The notes: generated by a model from the sequence alone, not told the origin. DNA of 64,000 bases from Virgibacillus indicus (GCF_002266285.1 NZ_NPMS01000008.1:81987-145986); one strand, 5' to 3'; shown: positions 16,533 through 26,168, numbered from the stretch's first letter. Made by a program: numbers and translations.

Positions 16533-17699
16533 TTATTGTGCTTTCACTTGAGCGCCTATGTTCAGGCTTATTGCGAGAATTACAATTACCAGCATTGCTG
16601 CAATTAAATAAAAGAAAGATATCTCAGGAAATGCCTGGACGTACAATCCACCTAAAAAAGGTCCGCTTATACTGCCAAGACTGAAGGTAATGCCGACCAT
16701 CAGATTTCCGGCTGGCAGGAGATTCCCTGGGAGTAAATCTGTCATATAGGATATTCCAAGAGAAAATAGTGAGCCAACGAACATACCTGCAAGGGCAAAT
16801 AATATAAATAATGCAAGTATAGAAGTCTCAAGTAATGCCGCTAAGATAAAACAGCCTATCCCGGCAGTTAGTACAAAAAGCAGAACTGGCTTTCTTCCTA
16901 TTTTGTCACTTAGTATCCCCAGCGGCAATTGAGTTATCAGACTGCCTGCAGCAAAGCACGGGATGATCAGTGACAAAATAGCAACATCATGTCCGATTCT
17001 TAATCCATAAATTGGAAAAATGCTATGAAGTGAAGCCTCCAAAAATCCATACCCAAACCCAGGTAAAAGCGCAACCCATGCAATTTTTCCTGTTTCGATA
17101 AATCTCCCAAATGAGCTTGAAGCATGAGCGGTATTTACCTCCTCCTGCTCCGGCCATTTATTCCGGACAAAAAGCATCGTTGACCATACAAGCATGCTTA
17201 GCCCGGCAGATAATAGAAAAGGCAATGCTTCATTAACTGATAATAACCTGGTCATTAGCGGTCCAAGTGCAAACCCCAAACCGAAAAATAAACCGTAATA
17301 AGCAATGCTCTTTCCTCTGGTTTCTTTTGTGGCAGTTGTTGTAATCCAAGTCTGTGTACCAAAATGAAGCATCTGATCCCCAATCCCGATCATCATCCTT
17401 AGAATAAACCAAAACCATAAGGCCTCCCAAAAAGGGAAAAGTGCAAGTGATATAAAAACAAGCATACCACCAACCACAATGACTGGTTTGAAGCCGAATT
17501 TCTGCATTGGTTTTTCCATAAATGGGGAAGCTATAAGTACACCTATATACAGTCCTGTTGCATGAAGTCCATTTACGGAAGAAGCAACTCCGTTTTGTTC
17601 AAGAATAATTGAAAGCAATGGCAGCAGCATTCCCTGTGAGAAACCTGAGATTGAAACCAATGCAATCAATATCCAAAATCTTATCTTTTCTGTAGCCAT
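16533..17699 (-). CDS. MFS transporter
   Basis: 388-residue major facilitator with 12 predicted helices. The MFS loop-2/3 motif is degenerate, but the second-half counterpart GILSDKIGRKPVL is typical. The N-terminal SISGFSQGMLLPLLSIIL is characteristic of YfkF/DHA1-like efflux carriers in Bacillaceae. The ATG at 17699 is preferred over the GTG at 17708 because AGGTG lies 7 nt upstream of it. It is transcribed away from the OsmC gene, and the shared 150-bp upstream region carries an inverted repeat. Substrate unknown; identity with B. subtilis YfkF is plausible because yfkD follows. Confidence 0.8.
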   Translation of the reverse strand: MATEKIRFWILIALVSISGFSQGMLLPLLSIILEQNGVASSVNGLHATGLYIGVLIASPFMEKPMQKFGFKPVIVVGGMLVFISLALFPFWEALWFWFILRMMIGIGDQMLHFGTQTWITTTATKETRGKSIAYYGLFFGLGFALGPLMTRLLSVNEALPFLLSAGLSMLVWSTMLFVRNKWPEQEEVNTAHASSSFGRFIETGKIAWVALLPGFGYGFLEASLHSIFPIYGLRIGHDVAILSLIIPCFAAGSLITQLPLGILSDKIGRKPVLLFVLTAGIGCFILAALLETSILALFILFALAGMFVGSLFSLGISYMTDLLPGNLLPAGNLMVGITFSLGSISGPFLGGLYVQAFPEISFFYLIAAMLVIVILAISLNIGAQVKAQ

Positions 17700-17758
17700 T
17701 TGTGTCACCTGCCAAAGCTTGTTCTTAGTTAAATTTAATGGCTATTTTATAAAAGGTC

Positions 17759-17802
17759 AATTGTTCTGAACCATATGGATTTAAAAATAGATTAGAACAA
17801 TT
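17759..17802. promoter_or_regulatory. Inverted repeat between divergent MFS and OsmC genes
   Basis: AATTGTTCT (17759-17767) and AGAACAATT (17794-17802) form 9-bp arms separated by 26 nt, and a further TTGTTCT half-site lies near 17719. A regulator could control both divergent genes here. No regulator gene is adjacent. Confidence 0.35.
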
Positions 17803-17850
17803 CAATTAAGGTAATATTCTAAGTAGACAAATTAAAATGGAGGGGTAAGA

Positions 17851-18243
17851 ATGGAATTTCATTTAAAAGAAAATGGTATGAGAATTGATTTTGATTACGG
17901 TGAGTTATCTATCTCAGGCAATGAGGATTATGGATTCCGTCCATTTCAGCTGATGGTTGCTTCCATTGCGGGCTGCAGTGGATCAGTATTTCGCAAAATA
18001 CTGGAAAAGCAGCGAATAGAAGTGGACGATCTTCAAATTAATGCAGAAGTGGAAAGGAATCCAGAAGAGGCAAATCGAATCGAGCGTATATCCTTAAAGT
18101 ATATTATTAAAGGACCACGCCTGGATCCCGAAAGACTCTATAAAAATTTAGAAATATCCAGGAAAAACTGCTCCATGATTCGTTCTGTTGAAGATAGTAT
18201 TAAGATTGAAGAAAGTATTGAAACGATTGAGTTAAGTGGATAG
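17851..18243 (+). CDS. OsmC-family protein
   Basis: 130-residue protein of the OsmC/Ohr fold. The two conserved cysteines occur in AGCSGSVF (residue about 44) and in KNCSMI (residue about 110). OsmC/Ohr enzymes use such a pair to reduce organic hydroperoxides, whereas the YhfA-like branch, which this short form resembles, has no settled function. TGGAGGGGT supplies a strong ribosome site. It is cytosolic, monocistronic and divergent from the MFS gene. Confidence 0.82.
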   Translation: MEFHLKENGMRIDFDYGELSISGNEDYGFRPFQLMVASIAGCSGSVFRKILEKQRIEVDDLQINAEVERNPEEANRIERISLKYIIKGPRLDPERLYKNLEISRKNCSMIRSVEDSIKIEESIETIELSG

Positions 18244-18279
18244 AGCAGGTTTTTTTGTCCATTTTATTGCTTTTTTAAC

Positions 18280-18460
18280 ATCATAGTTGATGTAAACTGC
18301 GACATAATTGGTATCTGCTATAATCGCCGTTCGGGATCGCTCCGGGCGGATGCTTTCCGCGGGCACGGCCTCAGCCTCCTCGAGAAAACCACTCTGCGGG
18401 GTCTTCGGACTCGTGCTATTCCCGCAGGAGTCACCGCCCTTCGCTCACCCGAACTGGTGT
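18280..18460. repeat. Dispersed Bacillaceae GC-rich repeat
   Basis: Starts with AGTTGATGTAAACTGCGAC, nearly the same as the flank of the palindrome at 2818. A GC-rich core follows with GCTTTCCGCGGGCACGGCC, a TTCGGACTCGTG segment and CCCGCAGGAGTCACCGCCC, a sequence type I remember as widespread in Bacillus intergenic regions. A short inverted counterpart of the start (ATGTCGCAGTCT) occurs near 18577. The rest of the 499-base gap 18244-18742 shows only short chance frames. Confidence 0.7.
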
Positions 18461-18742
18461 GGTGGTTCTATGCTTGTATTGATTACTATTGCACTTTATC
18501 GGCAGTAAACTGAATATTTCCGGAGCGAGTTTTAGCACTCAACAATTTTTTTACATGATGCAAGAGAACTTTTACTATGTCGCAGTCTATAGATTTTTTG
18601 TCAAAAACAAGGGATCCTTTTCGGAGGGACAAGTAGCGCGCTATCCAAATCTTTTAGAAAATAGTCTTAGTGTAAAGATAAATCTAAGGTATAAAATTCA
18701 TGTGTCCGAAAAAACTATGGTTAAAAGGAAAGGAATGGGCAC

Positions 18743-19540
18743 ATGAACAAAAAAAGCTATTTGATTGTATTAATTGTATTTGTATTTACTTTTTTGCTCC
18801 CGATAAGCGGTTTTGGTGAAGAAAAGGAAAAAACCAAAGATGATTTCGAAATTCCAAGTCATGTTTTAACCATATCAAAAGAGAACACCTATCCGAATTC
18901 TACGGAGGATCAAGAGGTTGTTGAACCAAGTGAAACAACGAAGGAATTGATTGAATCCATTGAGACTCCAATTGAGAATCCGGATCTAATCAAGCTTTTG
19001 AATGAAACAACCATTAAGCCCTCACCAATAGCATTTGGTTATAGAGGAATGGTCTACATTGGTCGCTGGCCGCTGAATTATAAATCATTGGAAACGACGA
19101 TTAACTGGGAATATCAGCAAATCAACTTAAATGAAATAAATAATATTGGCGGTGAAAGCAATCAGGAAATGAACTATAATCAGCAGGAGGAAAAAGAAAT
19201 CAGGGGTGCACTGACAAATAAAATCAATAACCCGGACGATGTGAAAAAAATGATGCTTTTGCAATCAAAAGAAAAAACAAAGCTCCCCCTTTCTTATCAA
19301 ACAGTGATCGGGAAAAATACAAAAAAAGATAATTCCTATAATGTACCCGCAAAAAAATATGCAACATTAAAAGCATTTGCTCCTGCAGTAAATGAAAAAG
19401 GTCAGGTCACATTTGGCGAGGTATACATTCAACTAAAAGGATCAAAGAAATCCATCGAAATTAAAAATGTAACAAAGCAGGGGATAGGCGCCTGGATCCC
19501 AATCCAGGATCATATTTCTTTCTCATTTAATTTGAAGTGA
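18743..19540 (+). CDS. yfkD: YfkD-family secreted protein
   Basis: 265-residue exported protein with an N-terminal signal peptide (KKSYLIVLIVFVFTFLLP, cleavage near GFG-EE). The mature part is charged, with a conserved-looking YIGRWPLNYKSLETTINWEYQ stretch split over residues about 106-126 and a beta-rich C-terminus. The length (B. subtilis YfkD is about 264 residues) and these motifs fit the YfkD family. The function is not known. The ATG follows GGAAAGGAATGG. pdaA lies two genes downstream, as part of the same conserved chromosomal block. Confidence 0.75.
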   Translation: MNKKSYLIVLIVFVFTFLLPISGFGEEKEKTKDDFEIPSHVLTISKENTYPNSTEDQEVVEPSETTKELIESIETPIENPDLIKLLNETTIKPSPIAFGYRGMVYIGRWPLNYKSLETTINWEYQQINLNEINNIGGESNQEMNYNQQEEKEIRGALTNKINNPDDVKKMMLLQSKEKTKLPLSYQTVIGKNTKKDNSYNVPAKKYATLKAFAPAVNEKGQVTFGEVYIQLKGSKKSIEIKNVTKQGIGAWIPIQDHISFSFNLK

Positions 19541-19574
19541 TCATCCAGTAACGGATGACCTCAAATAACAGCAC

Positions 19575-19622
19575 ATACCAGAATCCTGATTAATATTGAT
19601 TTATCGGGATTCTGGTATTTTA
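19575..19622 (+). terminator. Intrinsic terminator after yfkD
   Basis: ATACCAGAATCC pairs with GGATTCTGGTAT, followed by TTTTAATT. The 399-base gap 19541-19939 otherwise contains an AT-rich promoter region and the hairpin at 19845. Confidence 0.8.
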
Positions 19623-19844
19623 ATTATCCAAGTTTACTTAGCAAAGCAGTACAAATTTCTCTAGATCTCTGAATAGGTTCAGTAGCCAGCATCTATATGA
19701 TATATCTCCGTTCGAATGCAGCAGAAAAGTAACGAAGAGCGGTTTTATTTGTCTTAGCTCCGTTAGACCATAACAATAAAGTAACATAATAAGAAGATAG
19801 CAAAATAATGCTGAATTTCCTTTATAACAGGGGGTTGATTTTTA

Positions 19845-19880
19845 CGCTTTAATGCTTTATTATAGTAAAGTATTAAAGCG
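19845..19880. promoter_or_regulatory. Near-perfect palindrome before antiporter gene
   Basis: CGCTTTAAT (19845-19853) and ATTAAAGCG (19872-19880), with an inner CTTTA/TAAAG pair, make a 36-bp palindromic region 59 bp upstream of the antiporter start. It may be an operator or a leader hairpin; no regulator can be named. Confidence 0.4.
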
Positions 19881-19939
19881 AATAATAAATTTCACTATGA
19901 ATAGATATGGATATAGAGAGACAGGAAGGGGAAGAGAAG

Positions 19940-21253
19940 ATGGAATGGATTGTAGTTGTATCGGTTTTGGTTTTGACCATTTTAAGTCTATTGCGCGTCA
20001 ATGTCATAATTGCGATTATCGCTGCAGCACTTACTGCTGGGTTAATGGCTGGACTGTCGGTGGTAGAATCAATTGAAACATTAGTTGCTGGAATGGGAGG
20101 TCAGGCTAACACTGCTTTAAGCTATATTCTGCTTGGTGCATTTGCAGTGGCAATCAGCTATACGGGGATTACTTCGATTCTAGTTAACTATTTAATTCGT
20201 GTATTAACGGGAAAAAAGACAATGATGGTGTTGGCCATTGCTGGTGTCGCGTGTCTATCGCAAAACTTAGTGCCTGTGCATATTGCATTTATTCCTATTT
20301 TAATTCCACCGTTGCTAAAGCTTTTTGATAGTATGAAATTAGACCGCCGGGCAGTTGCTGCTGCATTGACATTTGGCCTGAAGGCTCCATATGTAATGAT
20401 TCCAGCAGGATTTGGACTTATATTTCACGGAATAATTGTTGATGGAATGGAACAAAATGGTGCTGGGTCTATTACAACCGGAGAAACTGCGTTAGCAATG
20501 CTGATTCCCGGATCTGGAATGATTGTTGGTTTATTAATCGCGGTATTTTTTACTTATCGAAAAGACCGTGAAGCTGTACCGGGAGCGGGTGGAACAGAAG
20601 CTTCCTTCATTTCACCTAATTCAGAAAAAGTAGCATTCAACAAAAAACATATGCTGACGATTGTTGCTATTGTAGCGGCTTTAGTTGTACAAATAGTTAC
20701 CGGAAACTTAATTGCAGGTGCATTGACTGGGTTAGTATTAATGTTCTTATTTATTGCCGTTCCTTTTAATAGAGGGGATTCCATCGTTACAGAAGGTATT
20801 GGCATGATGGGAACAATCGCTTTTGTCATGCTGGTTGCATCAGGATATGGAAATATCTTAACCGAGACTGGGGCAGTGGATGCATTAGTCGAAGTTACCT
20901 CCGGATTTTTAGGGGATAATAAACCCCTAATTGCATTTGTTTTATTACTTGTGGGCTTGGTTGTGACAATTGGCATTGGTTCTTCATTCGGTACCATTCC
21001 AATTATTGCGGCATTATATGTTCCTATTTGTATGGCTGCCGGATTCTCCCCCCTTGCGATAGCCGCATTGATTGGTACAGCAGGGGCATTGGGTGATGCT
21101 GGTTCACCTGCATCTGACAGTACATTGGGACCGACATCCGGGTTGAATGCTGATGGAAAACACAATCATATTTGGGATACCTGTGTTCCGACATTCATCC
21201 ACTTTAATATTCCATTATTTATCTTTGGATGGGTTGCGGCAATCATTCTTTAG
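19940..21253 (+). CDS. Na+/H+ antiporter family protein (YuiF-like)
   Basis: 437-residue membrane protein with about 11-12 helices, belonging to the NhaC-related antiporter family. Conserved-looking elements include QNLVPVHIAFIPILIPPLL, a Gly-rich SSFGTIPIIAALYVP and the C-terminal GDAGSPASDSTLGPTSGLN. B. subtilis YuiF has similar length and motifs. It probably exchanges Na+ (or an organic ion) for protons, supporting life in salt or alkali. ATG chosen at 19940, directly after GGAAGGGGAAG; an in-frame ATG 33 nt upstream has no good ribosome site. Confidence 0.8.
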   Translation: MEWIVVVSVLVLTILSLLRVNVIIAIIAAALTAGLMAGLSVVESIETLVAGMGGQANTALSYILLGAFAVAISYTGITSILVNYLIRVLTGKKTMMVLAIAGVACLSQNLVPVHIAFIPILIPPLLKLFDSMKLDRRAVAAALTFGLKAPYVMIPAGFGLIFHGIIVDGMEQNGAGSITTGETALAMLIPGSGMIVGLLIAVFFTYRKDREAVPGAGGTEASFISPNSEKVAFNKKHMLTIVAIVAALVVQIVTGNLIAGALTGLVLMFLFIAVPFNRGDSIVTEGIGMMGTIAFVMLVASGYGNILTETGAVDALVEVTSGFLGDNKPLIAFVLLLVGLVVTIGIGSSFGTIPIIAALYVPICMAAGFSPLAIAALIGTAGALGDAGSPASDSTLGPTSGLNADGKHNHIWDTCVPTFIHFNIPLFIFGWVAAIIL

Positions 21254-21309
21254 ACTGAATAAAATGACAAGCATTAGTAAAAGGTAAGAAAAAAATAGGT
21301 GGGGTTGTT

Positions 21310-22098
21310 ATGCGGAAAATAATCGTTTCCATCATCGTTTTTCTTGCCTTTTTCGGCAGTTATATGACTATAGAGGCATCGAGTGGTTTTGGCTGGGGAT
21401 ATAAGAAAAACTCTGATCATCAGATTCCAGAAGTTGGGAAGTACCAGGAAATGCTTGAGAAGTTTGGTGCATACTATGCTGATTTCTCAGGAGAAAAGAA
21501 CATTTATTTAACTTTTGATAATGGCTATGAACAAGGATATACTGCTGATATTCTAAATGTATTGAAAAAAGAAGATGTGCCGGCAACTTTTTTCGTAACC
21601 GGACATTATGTAAAAAGTGAACCTGAACTTGTCAAAAGAATGGCAGAAGAAGGGCATATCATTGGAAACCATTCCTATCATCATCCGGATTTTTCAGTTA
21701 TGACGATGGATGCAATGAAAGAGGAATTGGAGACTTTGGAAGCTGCAGTAGCGAAAGTTTCCAATCAAAAGGAATTGAAGTACTTACGGCCGCCCAGAGG
21801 GATATTTAATGAGCAAACATTAAAATGGTCGAATGACCTTGGTTATATTCATGTATTCTGGTCAATCGCCTTTGCCGACTGGAACGTGGATAAACAAAAA
21901 GGCTGGAAATATGCTTATGACCAAATCATGGCACAAATACACCCTGGAGCGATCGTACTGCTTCATACCGTATCATCAGACAATGCGGAGTCACTCCAGA
22001 AATTAATAACCGAATTGAAAAAACAGGGATACAGCTTTAAGAGTTTAGATGATCTGGTGCTAAAGGATAAGCTTCCAGAAGGTATTTATGGATTTTAA
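21310..22098 (+). CDS. pdaA: Peptidoglycan N-acetylmuramic acid deacetylase PdaA
   Basis: 262-residue NodB-fold polysaccharide deacetylase. It removes acetyl groups from muramic acid so that muramic-delta-lactam, needed for cortex lysis at germination, can form in the spore cortex. It has a signal peptide, the TFDNGYE motif (PdaA-type variant of TFDDG), the metal-binding HSYHHPD (H-x4-D context), RPPRG and a C-terminal LLHTVS. Length and motif variant match B. subtilis PdaA (YfjS, 263 residues). GGTGGGGTTG precedes the ATG. It marks the host as a spore former and lies 56 bp after the antiporter gene. Confidence 0.9.
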   Translation: MRKIIVSIIVFLAFFGSYMTIEASSGFGWGYKKNSDHQIPEVGKYQEMLEKFGAYYADFSGEKNIYLTFDNGYEQGYTADILNVLKKEDVPATFFVTGHYVKSEPELVKRMAEEGHIIGNHSYHHPDFSVMTMDAMKEELETLEAAVAKVSNQKELKYLRPPRGIFNEQTLKWSNDLGYIHVFWSIAFADWNVDKQKGWKYAYDQIMAQIHPGAIVLLHTVSSDNAESLQKLITELKKQGYSFKSLDDLVLKDKLPEGIYGF

Positions 22099-22120
22099 TG
22101 AACAGAATAAGTAACAAATA

Positions 22121-22152
22121 TGAGGCTGACATTTTAGTTAGCCTCAATTTTT
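22121..22152 (+). terminator. Intrinsic terminator after pdaA
   Basis: TGAGGCTGAC pairs with GTTAGCCTCA (one G-U pair), followed by ATTTTTT. Confidence 0.85.
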
Positions 22153-22214
22153 TATTTAAAATTTTCACAACTTTTGATATACTAAGTAAATACACCGGAT
22201 AAGGAGATGAAAGA

Positions 22215-23795
22215 ATGAATAGAGAAGAATTGATTGCTCCGAAAGACTACAACATTGTAATGGAAGTGGAACGTTTTGCATCAGACCTGTCTAAAAAAGC
22301 ACTGATTTGGCAGAATGAAGCTGGTGATACAAAAGAAATTACATATAGTGAATTGATGAGAAATGTTAATAGAATTGGAAACGTACTTTTGGAAAATGGT
22401 TTAAAAAGAGGCGATAAAGTACTTGTAATGATACCAAGGGTAATTGATGTCTACGAGGTTTATCTGGCTGCATTAAAAACAGGCATCATTATTATTCCAA
22501 GTTCGGAAATGCTGAAAACCAAAGACCTGCAATACCGAGTATCTCACGGAGAGGTCAGTGGTATCATAAGTTATTTTTCGTTTGTGGATCAGTACAAGGA
22601 TATTAAAGAATATGATCAGCTGAAAAAGTTTACAGTTGGAGAGCCTGCAGATGGCTGGGTTTTCCTGGACAGATTGAAAGAAGATGCCTCAGAAGAGCTC
22701 CCAATGGCTGAAACCAGCCGGGACGATATTGCATTTTTGCCATATACTTCTGGTACAACTGGGAATCCAAAAGGTGTTGTCCATACGCATGGGTGGGGCT
22801 ATGCCCATTTAAGGACAGCACCGGAAAATTGGTTGTGCAGTAATGAAGGGGATAAAGTATGGGCAACGGCAGGACCCGGCTGGCAAAAATGGATATGGAG
22901 CCCATTCCTGTCTGTTCTTGGATCAGGTGCAACTGGCTTTATCTATCATGGTAAATTTGATGCGAAAAAGTATTTAAGCCTGCTGCAGGATAATGAAATC
23001 AATGTTTTATGCTGTACACCTACAGAATACCGGATTATGGCAAAGGTGGATAATCTGGATGATTACCAATTACCTGCACTGCATAGTGCAGTTTCAGCCG
23101 GCGAACCATTAAATGTGGAAGTTATTGATACTTTCCGTAAGCATTTTGACATTACCGTCCGGGATGGTTATGGACAAACCGAAAACACATTGCTTCTTGG
23201 AATCATGAAGGATATGGAAGTGAGACCAGGATCGATGGGGAAACCAACTCCAGGAAATGAAGTTGAAATCATTGATGAGAATGGTGATCCTGTGCCACCA
23301 AATGAACCAGGGGATATTGCTCTGAAATTAGACAGTCCCGCATTGTTCAGAGAGTATTATAAAGATACGGAGCGCACGAAGATGTCGCAAAGAGGCGATT
23401 ACTATGTAACTGGCGATCAGGCATATAAGGATGAGGATGGCTACTTCTGGTTTGAAGGTCGCAGTGATGATATTATTATCAGCTCCGGCTATACAATTGG
23501 TCCATTTGAAGTGGAAGATGCCTTGGTCAAACACCCTTACGTTCAGGAGTGCGCGGTTGTTGGAAGCCCGGATGAGATACGCGGAAGTGTGGTGAAGGCA
23601 TTTATAGTGGTGAGAGATGGTGTTGATGCGAATAATCCAGATTTGGTCAAAGAACTGCAGGACCATGTTAAAAACTTGACGGCACCATATAAGTATCCGA
23701 GAAAAATTGAGTTTTTGGATGAGCTGCCGAAAACTACTTCCGGAAAGATCAGACGTATTGAACTGCGTAATAAGGAAAAGTCAGCTGCTAAATAA
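22215..23795 (+). CDS. Acyl-CoA synthetase, MbcS-like
   Basis: 526-residue ANL-superfamily AMP-forming synthetase activating a short or branched-chain carboxylic acid to its CoA thioester. The P-loop is YTSGTTGNPKG (residue about 176), A5 motif DGYGQTE (near 318), A7 YVTGDQAYKDEDGYFWFEGRSDD (near 398-420, in two segments) and the A10 catalytic Lys in TTSGKIRR. It lacks the N-terminal extension of acetyl-CoA synthetases. B. subtilis YtcI/MbcS (methylbutyryl-CoA synthetase) is the closest family I recognise; in Bacillaceae it can feed branched-chain fatty-acid precursors. AAGGAGATG supplies the ribosome site. It is flanked by terminators and so monocistronic. Confidence 0.85.
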   Translation: MNREELIAPKDYNIVMEVERFASDLSKKALIWQNEAGDTKEITYSELMRNVNRIGNVLLENGLKRGDKVLVMIPRVIDVYEVYLAALKTGIIIIPSSEMLKTKDLQYRVSHGEVSGIISYFSFVDQYKDIKEYDQLKKFTVGEPADGWVFLDRLKEDASEELPMAETSRDDIAFLPYTSGTTGNPKGVVHTHGWGYAHLRTAPENWLCSNEGDKVWATAGPGWQKWIWSPFLSVLGSGATGFIYHGKFDAKKYLSLLQDNEINVLCCTPTEYRIMAKVDNLDDYQLPALHSAVSAGEPLNVEVIDTFRKHFDITVRDGYGQTENTLLLGIMKDMEVRPGSMGKPTPGNEVEIIDENGDPVPPNEPGDIALKLDSPALFREYYKDTERTKMSQRGDYYVTGDQAYKDEDGYFWFEGRSDDIIISSGYTIGPFEVEDALVKHPYVQECAVVGSPDEIRGSVVKAFIVVRDGVDANNPDLVKELQDHVKNLTAPYKYPRKIEFLDELPKTTSGKIRRIELRNKEKSAAK

Positions 23796-23802
23796 TAGTT
23801 GT

Positions 23803-23842
23803 AACAGATGAGAGTCTTAATCGGCTTTCATCTGTTTTTTTG
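23803..23842 (+). terminator. Intrinsic terminator after acyl-CoA synthetase gene
   Basis: ACAGATGAGAG pairs with CTTTCATCTGT (one mismatch) followed by seven Ts. Confidence 0.85.
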
Positions 23843-23914
23843 TTGGCGAAGAATGGCTGAATGCTGAAGTTCACACTCGCAACAGGAAATTTAAAATTTT
23901 TTTGATCAAAAGGC

Positions 23915-23970
23915 TTGAAAGTCAAAAAAGGTCAGAGTATAATAAAGTCATAAGGTCAAAGATAGTCAAA
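23915..23970 (+). promoter_or_regulatory. SigA promoter with two CtsR operators upstream of clpE
   Basis: TTGAAA (23915-23920), a 17-nt spacer and TATAAT (23938-23943) form a near-consensus SigA promoter. A CtsR heptad pair AGTCAAA-AAA-GGTCAGA (one mismatch, 23920-23936) fills the spacer. A second pair GGTCAAA-GAT-AGTCAAA (23954-23970) covers the start region and is exact. B. subtilis clpE is likewise repressed by CtsR through several heptad boxes. Confidence 0.9.
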
Positions 23971-24017
23971 GTCAAACATTGATTAATATATACGGAAAAT
24001 TCAAGGAGGAATGGATA

Positions 24018-26156
24018 ATGCAATGTCAAAATTGTGGAGTTAATCCAGCAAACATTAATGTAGCAATGCAAATGAATAATGAGAAAGTTCAACTGCACCT
24101 TTGTAATGATTGCTTTAAGGAGATTCAGGATAAAATGATGAATTCCAATGATTTCTTCTCGAATTCACCATTTGGAAATGCAGACGCGTTTTCCAACAAC
24201 TTTTTCCAAGGAAACGGATCAAATAAAGCAACAACTAGAACAAAACAAAAGCAAGAAAATAATGGAAATGGTTTAATTGACCAATTAGCTAAAAATGTAA
24301 CTGGGGCAGCCAGATCAGGATTAATTGATCCGGTAATTGGCCGTGATCATGAAGTGAAACGTGTTATTGAAACATTAAATAGAAGAAATAAAAATAATCC
24401 GGTTTTAATCGGTGAACCTGGTGTTGGTAAAACAGCTATTGCAGAAGGACTAGCTGTTAAAATTACTGAAGGCGATGTCCCGGCAAAATTAATGAACAAA
24501 GAAGTTTATCTGCTGGACGTGGCTTCACTGGTTGCCAATACAGGAATTCGCGGACAATTTGAAGAGCGGATGAAACAATTGATTTCCGAACTGCAGGAAC
24601 GCCAGGATGTAATTCTCTTTGTCGATGAGATTCATCTATTGGTTGGTGCAGGAACAGCAGAAAGCTCACAAATGGATGCAGGAAATATTTTAAAACCTGC
24701 ATTGGCACGTGGTGAATTGCAATTAATTGGTGCAACAACATTAAAAGAATATCGCCAAATTGAAAAAGATGCAGCACTTGAGCGACGCCTGCAGCCGATT
24801 CATGTAAAAGAACCGACAGCTGAGGAAGCAGTAAAAATATTAAACGGTATAAAAGACCGCTATGAGAAATTCCATGAGGTGCGTTACTCTGATGAGGCCA
24901 TCCATGCATTTGTAACACTTTCAAGCCGCTACATTCAGGACAGGTTCCTGCCGGATAAAGCGATCGACTTAATGGATGAGGTTGGATCACGTTTGAATTT
25001 AGCTAATGCGGTAAAAGATTCGAGCTCAATTAATCAGCGCCTGCAGGATATTATTAAAGAGAAAGAAGGAGCAGCTGAAAAAGAAGATTATGAACGTGCT
25101 GCAAATCTTCGCTATCAGGAAATCCAGCTGCAAAAACAACTGGAAGCAGCAAAAGGTGAGGAACAGGTTATTGATGTAGATGTTTCCGATATTCAACTGC
25201 TTGTCGAAGAAAAAACAGGTATTCCTGTAACGAAGCTGCAAACAGACGAACAGGAAAAAATGAAAAATATTGCGGAAAGCCTGAGCGCGAAAGTAATTGG
25301 TCAGGAAGAAGCTGTTAACAAAGTTGCAAAAGCAATCCGCCGCAGCCGTGCAGGACTAAAATCGAAATATCGTCCAATTGGATCCTTCCTGTTTGTAGGA
25401 CCAACAGGTGTAGGTAAAACAGAACTGACGAAGGCTTTAGCGGAAGAAATATTTGGCTCAAGGGATTCATTGATTCGTCTGGATATGAGTGAGTATATGG
25501 AAAAACACGCGGTGTCAAAAATTATCGGTTCACCCCCAGGCTATGTAGGCCATGAAGAAGCTGGACAGCTAACCGAGCGTGTGCGTCGCAATCCGTATTC
25601 CATCATTCTGCTTGATGAAATTGAAAAAGCCCATCCGGACGTACAAAACATGTTCCTGCAAATTATGGAAGATGGCCATTTAACCGATTCCCATGGCAGA
25701 ACTGTCAGCTTTAAAGAAACAGTAATTATTATGACAAGTAATGCTGGTACTGGTGTTAAAGAAATCAATGTTGGGTTTAATAGTGAGGCACATGAATCTG
25801 TAACAACACTGGAAAACCTTTCAGCCTATTTTAAACCGGAATTCCTAAATCGTTTTGATTCAATCATTAATTTCAATGAGCTTTCAGAAGACAACTTACT
25901 TGAAATTGTTGATCTGATGCTAAGTGAATTGCAAAATACAATTGAAGAAAATAATATAAATATAACAATTTCCGAAGAAGCGAAACATGAATTAGTACGA
26001 CTTGGCTATGATAAACGCTTTGGCGCAAGACCTTTACGCAGAGTCATCCAGGACAAAATTGAGGATCAGCTTACTGACCTGATTTTAGAGGAAGACAATG
26101 TAGAAAATGTTCATGTAGATGTCGCTGATAATGCCGTTGTTGTGCAAAAAGCATAA
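24018..26156 (+). CDS. clpE: ClpE, Hsp100 AAA+ unfoldase of the ClpEP protease
   Basis: 712-residue Clp/Hsp100 ATPase that unfolds damaged proteins and feeds them to ClpP under stress. The N-terminus has a zinc finger (CQNCG and CNDC), diagnostic of ClpE. Next come AAA+ domain 1 with GEPGVGKTA, a UVR segment ([17 protein letters not shown]) as linker, and AAA+ domain 2 with GPTGVGKTE. The Clp C-terminal domain ends the protein. Length is close to the B. subtilis protein (about 699). AAGGAGG lies 8 nt before the ATG at 24018. Regulation by CtsR is visible in the promoter. Confidence 0.95.
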   Translation: MQCQNCGVNPANINVAMQMNNEKVQLHLCNDCFKEIQDKMMNSNDFFSNSPFGNADAFSNNFFQGNGSNKATTRTKQKQENNGNGLIDQLAKNVTGAARSGLIDPVIGRDHEVKRVIETLNRRNKNNPVLIGEPGVGKTAIAEGLAVKITEGDVPAKLMNKEVYLLDVASLVANTGIRGQFEERMKQLISELQERQDVILFVDEIHLLVGAGTAESSQMDAGNILKPALARGELQLIGATTLKEYRQIEKDAALERRLQPIHVKEPTAEEAVKILNGIKDRYEKFHEVRYSDEAIHAFVTLSSRYIQDRFLPDKAIDLMDEVGSRLNLANAVKDSSSINQRLQDIIKEKEGAAEKEDYERAANLRYQEIQLQKQLEAAKGEEQVIDVDVSDIQLLVEEKTGIPVTKLQTDEQEKMKNIAESLSAKVIGQEEAVNKVAKAIRRSRAGLKSKYRPIGSFLFVGPTGVGKTELTKALAEEIFGSRDSLIRLDMSEYMEKHAVSKIIGSPPGYVGHEEAGQLTERVRRNPYSIILLDEIEKAHPDVQNMFLQIMEDGHLTDSHGRTVSFKETVIIMTSNAGTGVKEINVGFNSEAHESVTTLENLSAYFKPEFLNRFDSIINFNELSEDNLLEIVDLMLSELQNTIEENNINITISEEAKHELVRLGYDKRFGARPLRRVIQDKIEDQLTDLILEEDNVENVHVDVADNAVVVQKA

Positions 26157-26168
26157 AGAATGAACGTC

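Noticed and set aside
18308..18746. Short plus-strand frames before yfkD
   Set aside because: They run through the dispersed GC-rich repeat and AT-rich DNA, lack ribosome sites and resemble no protein.
20554..21165. Long minus-strand open frame inside the antiporter gene (203 codons)
   Set aside because: It is antisense to a well-supported transporter gene, Pro/Ala/Thr-rich, and has no ribosome site; a shadow frame.
24463..24990. Minus-strand open frame of 175 codons inside clpE
   Set aside because: Antisense to the first AAA+ domain of ClpE, with no start signal and no recognisable domain.
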